This document shows, one piece after another, positions 29,868 to 38,818 of a stretch of DNA of 64,000 nucleotides. The stretch covers positions 1,240,001 to 1,304,000 of the forward strand of contig NZ_CP071409.1 of NCBI RefSeq assembly GCF_022647505.1, read 5' to 3'. Both the position numbers and the translations under genes were made by a program. Below the pieces are notes generated by a model. The model was not told the origin of the DNA. It searched no databases and saw nothing but the letters and a program-made list of their open reading frames with translations. Each line of letters begins with the position of its first letter. Position 1 is the stretch's first letter. Source of the DNA: [Pantoea] beijingensis. GTDB taxonomy: Bacteria; Pseudomonadota; Gammaproteobacteria; Enterobacterales; Enterobacteriaceae.

Positions 29868-30602
29868 TTATAACCGCATTAACTGCCGAAACGCCTTCAC
29901 TTTGCTTCGGCTTACCGGTACCTGAAAATCTAAATCCTTCAACTTCAGAATATAGGTGTTATTGAACCAGGGTTCGATCTCGCGGATTTTACTCAGGTTA
30001 ACGCACCAGGAACGGTGGCAGCGGAAAAAATAGGCTTCCGGCAGTCGACTGCAAAACTCGGTGATATTCATTGACATCACGTATTCTTCCCGCCGCGTAT
30101 AAACAAAAGTCATTTTCTCATGTGCTTCAGCGTAATAAATATCATTGATATCCGTCACGATAATACGTTCATCCTTTACCAGATTAATGGTGAGCGGGGC
30201 GGCGAGTTGAGTATTATCCGGCGTGCTGGCCTGCTGATTTTGCTGATAGGTCGCCTCCAGTTTGCGTAACATGGTAACCATACGCGATTCATGATAAGGC
30301 TTAAGAATATAATCAAATGCTTCAAGTTCGAAGGCTTCAACCGCATGTTCTTTGTAGGCGGTAATAAATACAATCAATGGCTTATTTGCGAATTTACTGA
30401 TGTTCTGTGCCAGCAGCACGCCATCCAGCGAAGGAATGTTGATATCGAGGAAAATGACGTCAACCTGGTTGTTTTGCAGATACTTTAAGACATCAAGGCC
30501 ATCATCAAAACTGGCCTCAATGGTGATTTTACTGTGTTGCTGAATCAGCCAGCTAAGTTCTTGCTGAGCTAAAAACTCATCTTCAACAATAATGGCTTTC
30601 AC
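29868..30602 (-). CDS. ypdB: LytTR response regulator YpdB (PyrR)
   Basis: This 244-residue protein starts at GTG 30602 (VKAIIVEDEF), which gives the E. coli length. The receiver domain has the acidic pair in IIVEDEF and the phosphorylated Asp in VIFLDINIPSLDG (about residue 53). The C-terminal LytTR DNA-binding domain has AEAHEKMTFVYTRR, FFRCHRSWCVN and WFNNTYILKL. It is the output half of the YpdA/YpdB system, which activates yhjX when external pyruvate is high. Here yhjX is about 10.5 kb away and carries a matching site. Confidence 0.95.
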   Translation of the reverse strand: MKAIIVEDEFLAQQELSWLIQQHSKITIEASFDDGLDVLKYLQNNQVDVIFLDINIPSLDGVLLAQNISKFANKPLIVFITAYKEHAVEAFELEAFDYILKPYHESRMVTMLRKLEATYQQNQQASTPDNTQLAAPLTINLVKDERIIVTDINDIYYAEAHEKMTFVYTRREEYVMSMNITEFCSRLPEAYFFRCHRSWCVNLSKIREIEPWFNNTYILKLKDLDFQVPVSRSKVKAFRQLMRL

Positions 30603-30627
30603 GGTGATATCCTGGCTAAATGGTGTA

Positions 30628-32328
30628 TTACGTTGACAATAAGAATCGATTTTCTGAAAGCGAATGCCCATCTTTACTCACGTAGAAAGCAATTTCAGTG
30701 CCGGGATTCAACCGATAAATTTGCAACCCTTCTCCGTATAACAATTTCACCCGATGGTGGACGTTTAACAGGCCAATTTTATTACCCGGCATTTCATTGC
30801 TGGCTACGCGCGCCATGACATCCTCACTGATACCATTGCCGGTATCACGCACGGAGATGCGTACGCGATTGCCCTGGTCTTGCACCGTTAGCGTTACAAC
30901 GCCTTTGCCCCGGCAGGGCTGAATACCATGGACGATGGCGTTCTCGACTAATGGCTGGATCAGCAGGCTGGGAATGGTGCAGGTCACATCCTCATCGATA
31001 TCATAAATCACCGTCAGTTTGTCGCCAAAACGGGCCTGTTCAATCGCGATATAATCTTTAATCTGGTACAACTCTTTTTTGATGTCGATGGGTTCGTCAT
31101 CATTAAGCTCAAGGTTGTAACGCAGATAGCGCGATAGATTAATCACCAGTTGACGCGCGGTATCGGGATTGAGCCGTATTGAGGACGAGATGGCGTTAAG
31201 TGCATTAAACAGGAAATGCGGATTGATCTTACTTTGCAGGGCGCGCAGTTCTGCTTTGTTCGCCATTTGGCGCAATTGCTCTGCACGCGAGACTTCAAGC
31301 TGTGTTGAAATAATCTGTGATAATCCTATCGCCATCTCTTTCAGTGACCAGGTAATGCGGTGCGCATGGCAATAGTAAATTTTTAGTGTGCCGGTTACTT
31401 CGCCTTTTTCCCACAGAGGAATGACAATCATTGAGTGAATATCTGGGGTACGATGCGCTTCATCGTTGTTTTTGATGATGATCTTTCCGTTAGCGATAGC
31501 CTGAGATGTCGTGGGGCTAATACCATCGTCACCGTTGTGATAATTTTCTTCGCCGAAACCCACGTAGGCCAGAATCTGATTCTTATTGGTAATGGCAACG
31601 GCGTCGGCGCGAATATCGGTACGAATAATATCGCACACCTGGCGCAACGAATGGCTATTGATCTGACGAAACAGTGGCAGCGTTTTGTTGGCAATGTCCA
31701 GCGCCAGCTTTGCCTGCTGTGCAGCGATGGCTTCCTTTTCCCCTTCCACGCTTTGCACCAGCAATACAATAAGCCCGATACACACTGAGCCAAGAATCAT
31801 TGGGATAGCGATTTCAGATACGATCGCCAGCCCGAGTGACGTCGGGTTAGCCCATATTACAATCAGCAGCATTGTCAGCGATTCGCACAGCATGCCGCCA
31901 AGGATCCCGATGCTCCACTGCTTTTCCTTCACCACCTTCAAATTGATCCCGCTGGCAATAAAACCGGCGACAATACTGGTAATTAAGCAGGGAACTGAAG
32001 TGACGCCGTGGATATCAATTAAAAAACGGTGTACTCCGGCAATGATACCTGTGGCAATACCGACCCAGGGACCAAACAAAATCCCACCGGCCATCACGGC
32101 GATCACCCGCACATTGACCAGAGAGCCATCAACGTTAATACCACTCCAGGTACCGAATAAGGCAAAAAGGGAAAAAATAGCCGTTACGGCGACTAATTCC
32201 TGCGGAGAATGTTTATCTTTTTGTAGTAGCTGGCGAAAATGGTGGGTTCGCGTCAAAAAAAACAGGCAGATAAGCATCAATGCTGCGCGATCAAACACGG
32301 CGAGCAGCATATTGAAAATGGTTTGCAC
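30628..32328 (-). CDS. ypdA: Sensor histidine kinase YpdA (PyrS)
   Basis: This 566-residue membrane kinase of the LytS type has a GTG start at 32328 ([15 protein letters not shown]), which aligns with E. coli's start. An ATG at 32361 is an alternative, and the frame is open to 32397. The parts are six membrane helices (5TM-5TMR-LYT, about 1-205), a GAF domain (about 220-350), a phosphoacceptor in [14 protein letters not shown], and a HATPase domain with DTGNGI and [17 protein letters not shown]. It senses pyruvate in E. coli. It forms an operon with ypdB and is divergent from the GNAT gene. Confidence 0.94.
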   Translation of the reverse strand: MQTIFNMLLAVFDRAALMLICLFFLTRTHHFRQLLQKDKHSPQELVAVTAIFSLFALFGTWSGINVDGSLVNVRVIAVMAGGILFGPWVGIATGIIAGVHRFLIDIHGVTSVPCLITSIVAGFIASGINLKVVKEKQWSIGILGGMLCESLTMLLIVIWANPTSLGLAIVSEIAIPMILGSVCIGLIVLLVQSVEGEKEAIAAQQAKLALDIANKTLPLFRQINSHSLRQVCDIIRTDIRADAVAITNKNQILAYVGFGEENYHNGDDGISPTTSQAIANGKIIIKNNDEAHRTPDIHSMIVIPLWEKGEVTGTLKIYYCHAHRITWSLKEMAIGLSQIISTQLEVSRAEQLRQMANKAELRALQSKINPHFLFNALNAISSSIRLNPDTARQLVINLSRYLRYNLELNDDEPIDIKKELYQIKDYIAIEQARFGDKLTVIYDIDEDVTCTIPSLLIQPLVENAIVHGIQPCRGKGVVTLTVQDQGNRVRISVRDTGNGISEDVMARVASNEMPGNKIGLLNVHHRVKLLYGEGLQIYRLNPGTEIAFYVSKDGHSLSENRFLLST

Positions 32329-32495
32329 AAGCGCCCCGAAAACGGTGAGTCGAATACGCATAATAAGGAAACCCCGCGCATTGTGCCAGTTGCGCAAATG
32401 CGGTGATTTGCGCTTGTCCTCACGCTTGTCTCTTCGCCATACTGGATGAGGAATGATAAATGGCGCATCGTCGGCGCTTATTCAATGAGGATGAT

Positions 32496-33023
32496 ATGCA
32501 ACTGTTAACGGAACGGCTGATATTAACCAAATTAGTTGTTGAGGACTGGGCGATATTTCGGGATGTGCATTGTGATGACATTTCGATGCGCTATATCAGT
32601 GCTGTTCTCCAGATAGATGAAATTAAACAGCGGTTTAGCGATCGTCTTGCGCCCTGGCAGGTAACCAGCTATCACATGCTGTGCTTAGTCATTCGGCTAA
32701 AAGAGAGTGGTACACCGATTGGGTTGATGGGGGCGAACGCTGAGTGGGAACCTTATCGTCAGGCGGAAGTGGGTTACTCGCTGCTAAGCCACTATTGCGG
32801 AAATGGTTATGGCAGTGAAGCACTGGCGGCAATATGCCATTTTTTATTCCAGTGCGATTTTCACAAGCTGAAAGCCTCGGTGGTGGAGGGGAATTGGGCT
32901 TCCCGAAAGACACTGGAGAAAAATGGTTTCATACTGGAAGGTACGCTGCGGGATAATTATCGCTTACGGGATCAGTGGGTGAATGATTGGGTATTCGGCA
33001 AGCTGGCGCATCAGAATAACTGA
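32496..33023 (+). CDS. GNAT acetyltransferase, RimJ/RimL type
   Basis: This 175-residue protein starts at ATG 32496 behind TGAGGAT. The acetyl-CoA loop is CGNGYGSEAL, and the C-terminal half has NWASRKTLEKNGFILEGTLRDNY, typical of RimJ/RimL-type N-acetyltransferases that modify ribosomal proteins, antibiotics or small amines. The acceptor is unknown. It lies between ypdA and alaC, where E. coli has lpxP and others, so it is likely accessory. An upstream frame extension (to 32460) lacks a ribosome site. Confidence 0.8.
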   Translation: MQLLTERLILTKLVVEDWAIFRDVHCDDISMRYISAVLQIDEIKQRFSDRLAPWQVTSYHMLCLVIRLKESGTPIGLMGANAEWEPYRQAEVGYSLLSHYCGNGYGSEALAAICHFLFQCDFHKLKASVVEGNWASRKTLEKNGFILEGTLRDNYRLRDQWVNDWVFGKLAHQNN

Positions 33024-33080
33024 AAATATCGGCTTCCCCTCTCGACAATAAGAGCAGAATCAAGATATGTTCATTTCTCG

Positions 33081-33115
33081 ACCACTGCAGTGGTCAGCGT
33101 CGCTCGGACGGTCCG
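33081..33115 (+). promoter_or_regulatory. Two adjacent palindromes upstream of alaC
   Basis: ACCACTGCAGTGGT (33081-33094) is a perfect 14-bp palindrome. CGGACGGTCCG (33105-33115) is a perfect odd palindrome 10 bases later. They lie 26-60 bases before the alaC start and could form hairpins in its leader or bind a regulator. Confidence 0.5.
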
Positions 33116-33140
33116 GGCGCTAACGTTAATCGAGGATCCT

Positions 33141-34376
33141 ATGGCTGATAACAGCTCTGCTCGCCGTTTTTCGCGTATTGAACGCCTTCCACCCTATGTC
33201 TTCAATATCACCGCTGAACTAAAAATGGCTGCCCGCCGACGCGGCGAAGACATTATCGATTTCAGTATGGGAAATCCGGATGGGCCTACACCGCCGCATA
33301 TCGTGGAAAAGCTCTGTACGGTTGCCCGGCGTGAAGATACTCATGGTTACTCGACTTCACGAGGTATTCCGCGCTTGCGCCGCGCGATCTCCCGTTGGTA
33401 TGCCGACCGCTATCAGATAGATATCGATCCGGAAACCGAGGCGATTGTCACCATTGGTTCAAAAGAGGGACTGGCGCATCTGATGCTGGCCACCCTCGAT
33501 CACGGTGACACTGTGCTGGTACCGAATCCCAGCTATCCTATCCATATATATGGCGCGGTGATCGCAGGTGCGCAGGTGCGCTCGGTACCGCTAGTGGCCG
33601 GCGTCGATTTCTTCAACGAACTGGAACGTGCGATTCGCGAAAGCTATCCCAAGCCGAAAATGATGATCCTCGGTTTTCCGTCAAACCCAACTGCGCAGTG
33701 TGTTGAACTGGACTTTTTTGAGCGTGTTATTGCGCTGGCCAGGCAATACAACGTGCTGGTGATCCACGATTTGGCCTATGCGGATATCGTCTACGATGGC
33801 TGGAAAGCGCCTTCGATTATGCAAGTACCCGGCGCGCGCGATGTAGCGGTAGAGTTCTTCACGCTGTCAAAAAGCTATAATATGGCGGGCTGGCGTATAG
33901 GTTTCATGGTGGGGAACAAAGAACTGGTCAGTGCGCTGGCGCGTATTAAAAGCTATCACGATTACGGTACTTTCACGCCGCTGCAGGTGGCGGCGATTGC
34001 GGCGTTAGAAGGGGACCAGCAGTGTGTGAGGGATATTGCGGAACAATATAAGCGTCGGCGTGACGTTTTGGTGAAAGGCTTGCATGAGGCGGGTTGGATG
34101 GTTGAGATTCCCAAAGCCTCAATGTACGTCTGGGCCAAAATTCCTGACCATTATGCGCATATGGGATCGCTGAATTTTGCCAAACATATGCTACAGGAAG
34201 CAAAAGTGTGTGTATCGCCCGGCATTGGTTTTGGTGATTATGGTGATACGCACGTACGCTTCGCGCTGATTGAAAATAGCGATCGTATCCGTCAGGCGGT
34301 AAGAGGGATTAAAGCGATGTTTCGTGCCGATGGGATTTTATCGGGACCGATAAAAACGGCGGAATCGGAAGAGTAG
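33141..34376 (+). CDS. alaC: Glutamate-pyruvate aminotransferase AlaC
   Basis: AlaC makes alanine from pyruvate with glutamate as amino donor. The ATG at 33141 with GAGGAT upstream gives 411 residues against 412 in E. coli. Fold type I PLP enzyme motifs are [39 protein letters not shown] and the PLP lysine in [12 protein letters not shown] (about residue 248). The C-terminal arginine is in HVRFALIEN. The open frame upstream of 33141 contains palindromic leader DNA and is not used. Confidence 0.96.
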   Translation: MADNSSARRFSRIERLPPYVFNITAELKMAARRRGEDIIDFSMGNPDGPTPPHIVEKLCTVARREDTHGYSTSRGIPRLRRAISRWYADRYQIDIDPETEAIVTIGSKEGLAHLMLATLDHGDTVLVPNPSYPIHIYGAVIAGAQVRSVPLVAGVDFFNELERAIRESYPKPKMMILGFPSNPTAQCVELDFFERVIALARQYNVLVIHDLAYADIVYDGWKAPSIMQVPGARDVAVEFFTLSKSYNMAGWRIGFMVGNKELVSALARIKSYHDYGTFTPLQVAAIAALEGDQQCVRDIAEQYKRRRDVLVKGLHEAGWMVEIPKASMYVWAKIPDHYAHMGSLNFAKHMLQEAKVCVSPGIGFGDYGDTHVRFALIENSDRIRQAVRGIKAMFRADGILSGPIKTAESEE

Positions 34377-34384
34377 CGTCAATT

Positions 34385-34406
34385 GGGCGACAGTGCTGTG
34401 TCGCCC
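34385..34406. terminator. Terminator between alaC and ypdK
   Basis: Stem GGGCGACA/TGTCGCCC with a six-base loop lies eight bases after the alaC stop and 14 bases past the ypdK stop on the other strand. Confidence 0.75.
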
Positions 34407-34419
34407 TCATTAAGCAGGA

Positions 34420-34491
34420 TTAAAGCATCAGTACAAAAGTGCCAACCCAAATCAACAGGAAAAAAGAGATCCCCATTAAAGCGTATTTCAC
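34420..34491 (-). CDS. ypdK: Small membrane protein YpdK
   Basis: This 23-residue protein reads MKYALMGISFF followed by a hydrophobic run with an IWVGTF core. It closely matches E. coli YpdK (same length, with shared MKY, MGISF and W-GTF positions), which also sits by alaC. The start is GTG at 34491 with an AGAGGAG site eight bases upstream. It is a single-pass inner-membrane protein of unknown function. It was missed by usual length cut-offs. Confidence 0.85.
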   Translation of the reverse strand: MKYALMGISFFLLIWVGTFVLML

Positions 34492-34654
34492 TCAACAACT
34501 CCTCTGAGTGGTTATGGTTGCAGCGCCCCCTGGCCAGCAGCGCCAACACAATAGAGCAGAAGAGATTGCAGCATCGCATCTCTTTTGCTCCAGCCGCCCT
34601 GAAAATGAAGGGCCGCAGCGGGGGCTAATGTACGCGTATTTGCTGGCAAAATAA

Positions 34655-34736
34655 ATATACCCCTCATATTCGCACTGCGGGGACGATGGTTTTCCTTCCC
34701 CATCCCAGCCAATTACTGAAATAAGCTCCCGGGGAC
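34655..34736. repeat. Truncated ERIC-like element
   Basis: TATACCCCTCATATTCGCAC is followed by a degenerate inner part and CAATTACTGAAATAAGCTCC, the central hairpin of ERIC. The other terminal repeat is missing. It lies just past the 3' end of the EmrA-like gene. Confidence 0.65.
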
Positions 34737-34744
34737 GAAAAGTG

Positions 34745-35791
34745 TCACCGCCCTCGGGAATTCACATCAATTTGCGGCACCACCGACATACCTACGCGTA
34801 AACGGGACAGATCGGGTTGGTTAGCATCCAGCACAATTTTCACCGGCAAACGTTGTACGACTTTAGTGAAATTACCCGTGGCATTATCCGGTGCAATTGC
34901 CGAAAACGTTGTCCCGGTAGCGGGCGCTACGCTATCTACATATCCGGAAAAGTGTACATCTGGTAAGGCATCCACGCTGATGCTCACCCGCTGGCCGGTA
35001 TGAACATCAGCCAACTGCGTTTCCAGAAAATTCGCCATAATATACGCCTGAGTGAGCGGGACAACGGCCAGTAGACGCGTTCCGGCAGAAACAAAGGCGC
35101 CCTGACGTATCGCACGTTGCCCAACCACGCCATCAATCGGGGCCACGATTCGCGTATAAGAAAGATTGAGCTGTGCCTGGTCAACACCAGCCTGCGCCGC
35201 GGCAATATCCGCGTGGGCTTGTTTCAGACTGGCTTGCAGAATGCCCGTCTGCTTACGCGCGGCGAGTTCAGCTGCTTGGTTTTGCTGCACCTGAGCGGCG
35301 GCCTCACGCATGGTGGCGCTAACGCGTTGTTGTTCATCCGGCGTGGCGGTACCACTTTTTAATAACCGACGATAGCGGTCGGCATTTTGTGTCGCGTAAC
35401 TCAGCGTAGCCTGGCTGGATGTCACCGCAGCTTGATTCTGGGCGATAACGGCCTGTTGTTGCTCAATCTGGGCTTGAATGCTGCTGAGGCGCGCCTGGCT
35501 AATTTGTAAATTGGCCGCAGCAGTTTCTAACGCCACGCGGTAATCGCGATCGTCGAGTGTGGCCAGCAATTCATTTGCTTTCACCCGCTGGTTATCGGTA
35601 ACCAGTACCTTCGCGACGTAACCCGAAATTTTGGGTGCCACCAGCGTGTAATCAGCAGCAACATAAGCATCATTAGTGCGATAGCGATGGCTGTTTATTG
35701 TAGACCAGATAATGAAGGCGATGCCTGCCAGAATAACCAGCAGGACTGATAGCATCAGAGTTCTTTTTGCAGGTGTAAAACGCATAATCAT
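34745..35791 (-). CDS. EmrA-like membrane fusion protein
   Basis: This 348-residue HlyD-family adaptor has its ATG at 35791 overlapping the TGA of the upstream EmrB-like gene in ATGA, so translation is coupled. One membrane helix (about residues 13-32) is followed by DAYVAADYTLVAPKISGYV (lipoyl half), a coiled-coil hairpin rich in Gln and Ala (about 80-185), LSYTRIVAPIDGVVGQRA, and the barrel part. It joins the MFS pump to an outer-membrane channel such as TolC. Unlike E. coli emrAB, the pump gene comes first here. Confidence 0.85.
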   Translation of the reverse strand: MIMRFTPAKRTLMLSVLLVILAGIAFIIWSTINSHRYRTNDAYVAADYTLVAPKISGYVAKVLVTDNQRVKANELLATLDDRDYRVALETAAANLQISQARLSSIQAQIEQQQAVIAQNQAAVTSSQATLSYATQNADRYRRLLKSGTATPDEQQRVSATMREAAAQVQQNQAAELAARKQTGILQASLKQAHADIAAAQAGVDQAQLNLSYTRIVAPIDGVVGQRAIRQGAFVSAGTRLLAVVPLTQAYIMANFLETQLADVHTGQRVSISVDALPDVHFSGYVDSVAPATGTTFSAIAPDNATGNFTKVVQRLPVKIVLDANQPDLSRLRVGMSVVPQIDVNSRGR

Positions 35792-37392
35792 GTTCTCGAT
35801 GGAGGCGTTACGGGTTGTATCAGAGTTTGTGGTGGCCAGACGCGGACGGGAAGCCATGCGGTTAACAGAATCAGGGCTCCCGCCATGCCAATGAGGAGCA
35901 GATAGCTATCACTAATACTTAGGACCAGTGCCTGATGTCTGACCTGTGTGGCAAAATGGATAATGTTCTCCGTTGAGCTAATACTGCCATCAGCGAGTAA
36001 CGGTGCGTTGCTATTGGCATCTGCGGTGCTGTTGGCACTCATCAATCCGATTCGATTTCCTGTCTGATCGAGCAGCATCGCTGAGTGAAATTTTTCGCGA
36101 TGGTCAATGAACCATCCGACCATAGCGCTCGCCACAATGCTGGAAAAACCGCGGACAGAATTAAACATCGCCGAAGCGAATGGCCCTTCGGGGGGCTGAA
36201 CGGTACTGGTGGCGCTCATTAACACCGGCATTATCATCATCGGCTGGGCAAAGGCCTGCAGTGCCTGAATCATCCAGAAATTTCCCCGTGCCCATTCCGT
36301 GGTTAACTGTGAACCCGCCAGGCAAGAGATGGCCAGCAGTAGTGCGCCGCAGCATAGCATCCAGCGAGCGTCAATCCAGCGAAGATTGAGTAGCGTAGCC
36401 ATAAATGGCGCGATTAATAATTGTGGTAAGCCAATGGCCAACGCCAACGGAGCAAACTGCAGTGGACGGAAGCCATCGACCTGCGCGAAATAAGCAGAAG
36501 GAAGCGCCGAACCTGAAAGTGCCAGCAGTAAAATTATCGATAGCGCCGCTAAGCCATGGGTAAAGTTTTTGCGTGACAGCATCTGAAGCTTAAACAGCGG
36601 CAGTGGATGGAACCATTCGTTAATAAAAAAGACGATGAATAGCGCGCCTCCAGCCAGCAACATGGCGGTAATGAGCGGTGAGTTTAGCCAGTCAAGACGC
36701 TCGCCCTGAGTCAGACTCAGGACCAGTAACACCATGCCGCTACAGCCCGTCAGCATGCCAAAGAGGTCTATTTGCTTAAAACGTTCAAAGCGCGTTGGGT
36801 CCTGTGGCAGCCCCCAGCCAATTAATACGCAGGCAATCAACATTGGCGGTACCACTTGCCAGAAGACGAATGGCCAGCCCACTGCGTCAGTCCAGAGCGA
36901 AGCCAGTGAGGCTGCGATATTTGGGCCAAAAGTGGCCGTTAGTGCATAAGCGCTTAGCCCATAGAGCTTGATGCCTGGAGGTAAAAAGCGTAATGCAACC
37001 GTCATTAGCATTGGTGGCAATGCTCCCCCAAAAATCCCCTGTACTACACGCAGGGCGATAAATAATTCCGGAGTGGTAACCAGCGGCAGGAGGAGGCCGA
37101 GTAAAGCAAAGGCTAACGCGACGCTAATTGCAAAGCGGCGCAAAGAAAAGGTTACGGCAAACCAAGGCGCGATCATCATCGCTGCCACCTGTGTTGCCTG
37201 GTAGCCTGAAGTAATCCAACTACCTTCGTCATAACCGATCCCGAGGGCTGCTCGCACATCGGCAAGCGCAATATCACTGACGCGATCGTTGAGTCCGGAG
37301 GTCAGAGCAGCAATTAGTACGCCAATTAATCCCATCGCCAGGCGGAAGGTAAAGGGATGTGCAGCCGGAGGTACCGGTGACTGACCGTTCAT
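35788..37392 (-). CDS. EmrB-like MFS multidrug exporter (DHA2 family)
   Basis: This 534-residue protein starts at ATG 37392 (MNGQSPVPPAAHPFTFRL). A TTG 16 codons upstream would overlap an operator and is less likely. Fourteen hydrophobic segments fit DHA2. The conserved motif C region reads LYGLSAYALTATFGPNIAASL, and the N-terminal motif differs from classical EmrB, with LTSGLNDRVSDIAL. Substrates are unknown. It is divergent from an IclR regulator across two 19-bp repeats and is co-translated with the adaptor. Confidence 0.85.
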   Translation of the reverse strand: MNGQSPVPPAAHPFTFRLAMGLIGVLIAALTSGLNDRVSDIALADVRAALGIGYDEGSWITSGYQATQVAAMMIAPWFAVTFSLRRFAISVALAFALLGLLLPLVTTPELFIALRVVQGIFGGALPPMLMTVALRFLPPGIKLYGLSAYALTATFGPNIAASLASLWTDAVGWPFVFWQVVPPMLIACVLIGWGLPQDPTRFERFKQIDLFGMLTGCSGMVLLVLSLTQGERLDWLNSPLITAMLLAGGALFIVFFINEWFHPLPLFKLQMLSRKNFTHGLAALSIILLLALSGSALPSAYFAQVDGFRPLQFAPLALAIGLPQLLIAPFMATLLNLRWIDARWMLCCGALLLAISCLAGSQLTTEWARGNFWMIQALQAFAQPMMIMPVLMSATSTVQPPEGPFASAMFNSVRGFSSIVASAMVGWFIDHREKFHSAMLLDQTGNRIGLMSANSTADANSNAPLLADGSISSTENIIHFATQVRHQALVLSISDSYLLLIGMAGALILLTAWLPVRVWPPQTLIQPVTPPSRT

Positions 37393-37430
37393 GGCAGCAT
37401 TCTCGTCGATAATCGTTTCATTTGGTGCAG

Positions 37431-37496
37431 TGTATTGCAATACGGTACAGTGAGATTAATACTACATGGTGATTGACTGTATTGCAATGTGGTACA
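37431..37496. promoter_or_regulatory. Paired 19-bp operator repeats between emrB-like and iclR-like genes
   Basis: TGTATTGCAATACGGTACA (37431-37449) is repeated as TGTATTGCAATGTGGTACA (37478-37496), with two differences and a period of 47 bases. Each contains the palindrome GTATTGCAATAC or a close variant. They lie between the divergent genes, so the IclR-family protein is the natural binder. Confidence 0.75.
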
Positions 37497-37557
37497 AGCT
37501 GTGAAACGGTGACAAAAAGGACTATTATCTTCAGGATTTACATGGAAAGAGAATAGC

Positions 37558-38340
37558 ATGTCTAAAAATCTTCCAAGCCGCGCCGATGAAAAGGCGGGGG
37601 GCATCCAGGTGATTGCCCGTGCGGCAAAAATATTGAACGCGCTGGGGGAGAAGCCTTATGGCATGAGCCTGGGGGAAATTGCTCAGGCGGTAGACCTACC
37701 ACGCTCAACCGTGCAGCGGATTGTGGCGGCTCTGGACTCAGTGCAAATGATCCGTACTCACGGCGCAGGTGGCGTGCGTCTTGGTCCGGCGCTGTTACGC
37801 CTTACTTCCAGCGTCCATGCCGATGTTGTGGAGATCGCCAGGCCCTGGCTGCATGCGTTAAGCGCAGCAACGAATGAAACGGTCTCGTTGTCACGCGCCA
37901 GCGGGAAACAGTTGGCTATCGTTTATTATGTCGTGGCGGATCGTGAATTACGTGTTGTGCCGCGCATTGGCCTGAATTTACCCCTCTACAGTACATCCGG
38001 TGGACGTGCGTTACTGGCGCTCGAAAATGATGATGACATCCGCATCTTGTTAGGCGACGCCTACGCTACAATCACCGAATACACCATCAAGACACTCCCG
38101 GAATTGATGGCGCGCCTGAATGAGGTCCGCAAAAGCGGCGTTTCCTATGACCACAGTGAAACGCTGGATGGCGTATCAACGATGGCGGTGGCAATGGATA
38201 CGGTGCTGGGGCGTTTTTCCATTTCATTGTTGATGCCTAACTCTCGCTTTCAAAAGCATGAGGCACGCTACCGTGATGAAATTTTAAAATGTAAAGAGAT
38301 CATGCTGCACGAACTGGGCAGACGTGCTGTGCGTGATTAA
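37558..38340 (+). CDS. IclR-family transcriptional regulator
   Basis: This 260-residue protein has the N-terminal winged helix (about 15-75) with MSLGEIAQAVDLPRSTVQRIVAALD and the C-terminal effector domain (about 85-255) with LNLPLYSTSGGRALLA and SGVSYDHSETLDGVSTMAVA. The start ATG at 37558 follows GGAAAGAG. It is divergent from the EmrAB-like pump and is followed 12 bases later by a UspA gene. IclR proteins sense small aromatic or organic acids, and regulation of an efflux pump by one is unusual. The ligand is unknown. Confidence 0.88.
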   Translation: MSKNLPSRADEKAGGIQVIARAAKILNALGEKPYGMSLGEIAQAVDLPRSTVQRIVAALDSVQMIRTHGAGGVRLGPALLRLTSSVHADVVEIARPWLHALSAATNETVSLSRASGKQLAIVYYVVADRELRVVPRIGLNLPLYSTSGGRALLALENDDDIRILLGDAYATITEYTIKTLPELMARLNEVRKSGVSYDHSETLDGVSTMAVAMDTVLGRFSISLLMPNSRFQKHEARYRDEILKCKEIMLHELGRRAVRD

Positions 38341-38352
38341 GGAAACTACAGA

Positions 38353-38805
38353 ATGAAAACATTATTAGTCGCGGTAGATAATTCACTGATTGCACGCAAA
38401 GTGGTGTCGCTGGCCATTGAACAGGCGCTGGCACATCAGGCTAAAGTTATTGTTATTTGCTGTGTCGATCCCAGCTATTTTTCTACCCCGGAGGTAATCA
38501 ACATCAATGCTGGTGAGGATCCTGCTGACTTCGGTATGGCGCAAGATGAGCAAAATACGGCAGAAGCCGCCGTCCGCCATGCGCTGGCTGAATTCCTTCG
38601 TGCCGGTATCGATGCACATGGACGCGTACTGGCCGGTGAGGCAGCCGAAACCATTGTCACCCAGGCTAACGAATTACAGGCTGGGATGATTATAATGGGG
38701 AGACGCCATCTTTCGTCGTTTAATCGTTTGTTAAAGGGATCGGTTAGTGCCGCCGTTATAGAGAGAGCAAGCTGCCCGGTATTGGTTGATGTGCGTGTAG
38801 ATTAA
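38353..38805 (+). CDS. Universal stress protein A family
   Basis: This 150-residue single-domain Usp begins MKTLLVAVDNSLIARKV. The nucleotide-binding motif G-2-G-9-G(S/T) is approximated by MGRRHLSSFNRLLKGSVSAAV near the C-terminus, so ATP binding is likely. It sits 12 bases after the IclR gene and 13 before an unknown membrane protein, so the three form one operon. A stress role alongside drug efflux is inferred. Confidence 0.85.
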   Translation: MKTLLVAVDNSLIARKVVSLAIEQALAHQAKVIVICCVDPSYFSTPEVININAGEDPADFGMAQDEQNTAEAAVRHALAEFLRAGIDAHGRVLAGEAAETIVTQANELQAGMIIMGRRHLSSFNRLLKGSVSAAVIERASCPVLVDVRVD

Positions 38806-38818
38806 TCGGCGGAAAGCG

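Noticed and set aside
31685-32449. 254-residue plus-strand frame opposite ypdA
   Set aside because: It lies wholly antisense to a well-conserved kinase gene and has the Ser- and Ile-rich composition of a shadow frame.
37393-37440. TTG start for the EmrB-like protein at 37440
   Set aside because: It would place the start codon inside the operator repeat and has no ribosome site. ATG 37392 fits better.
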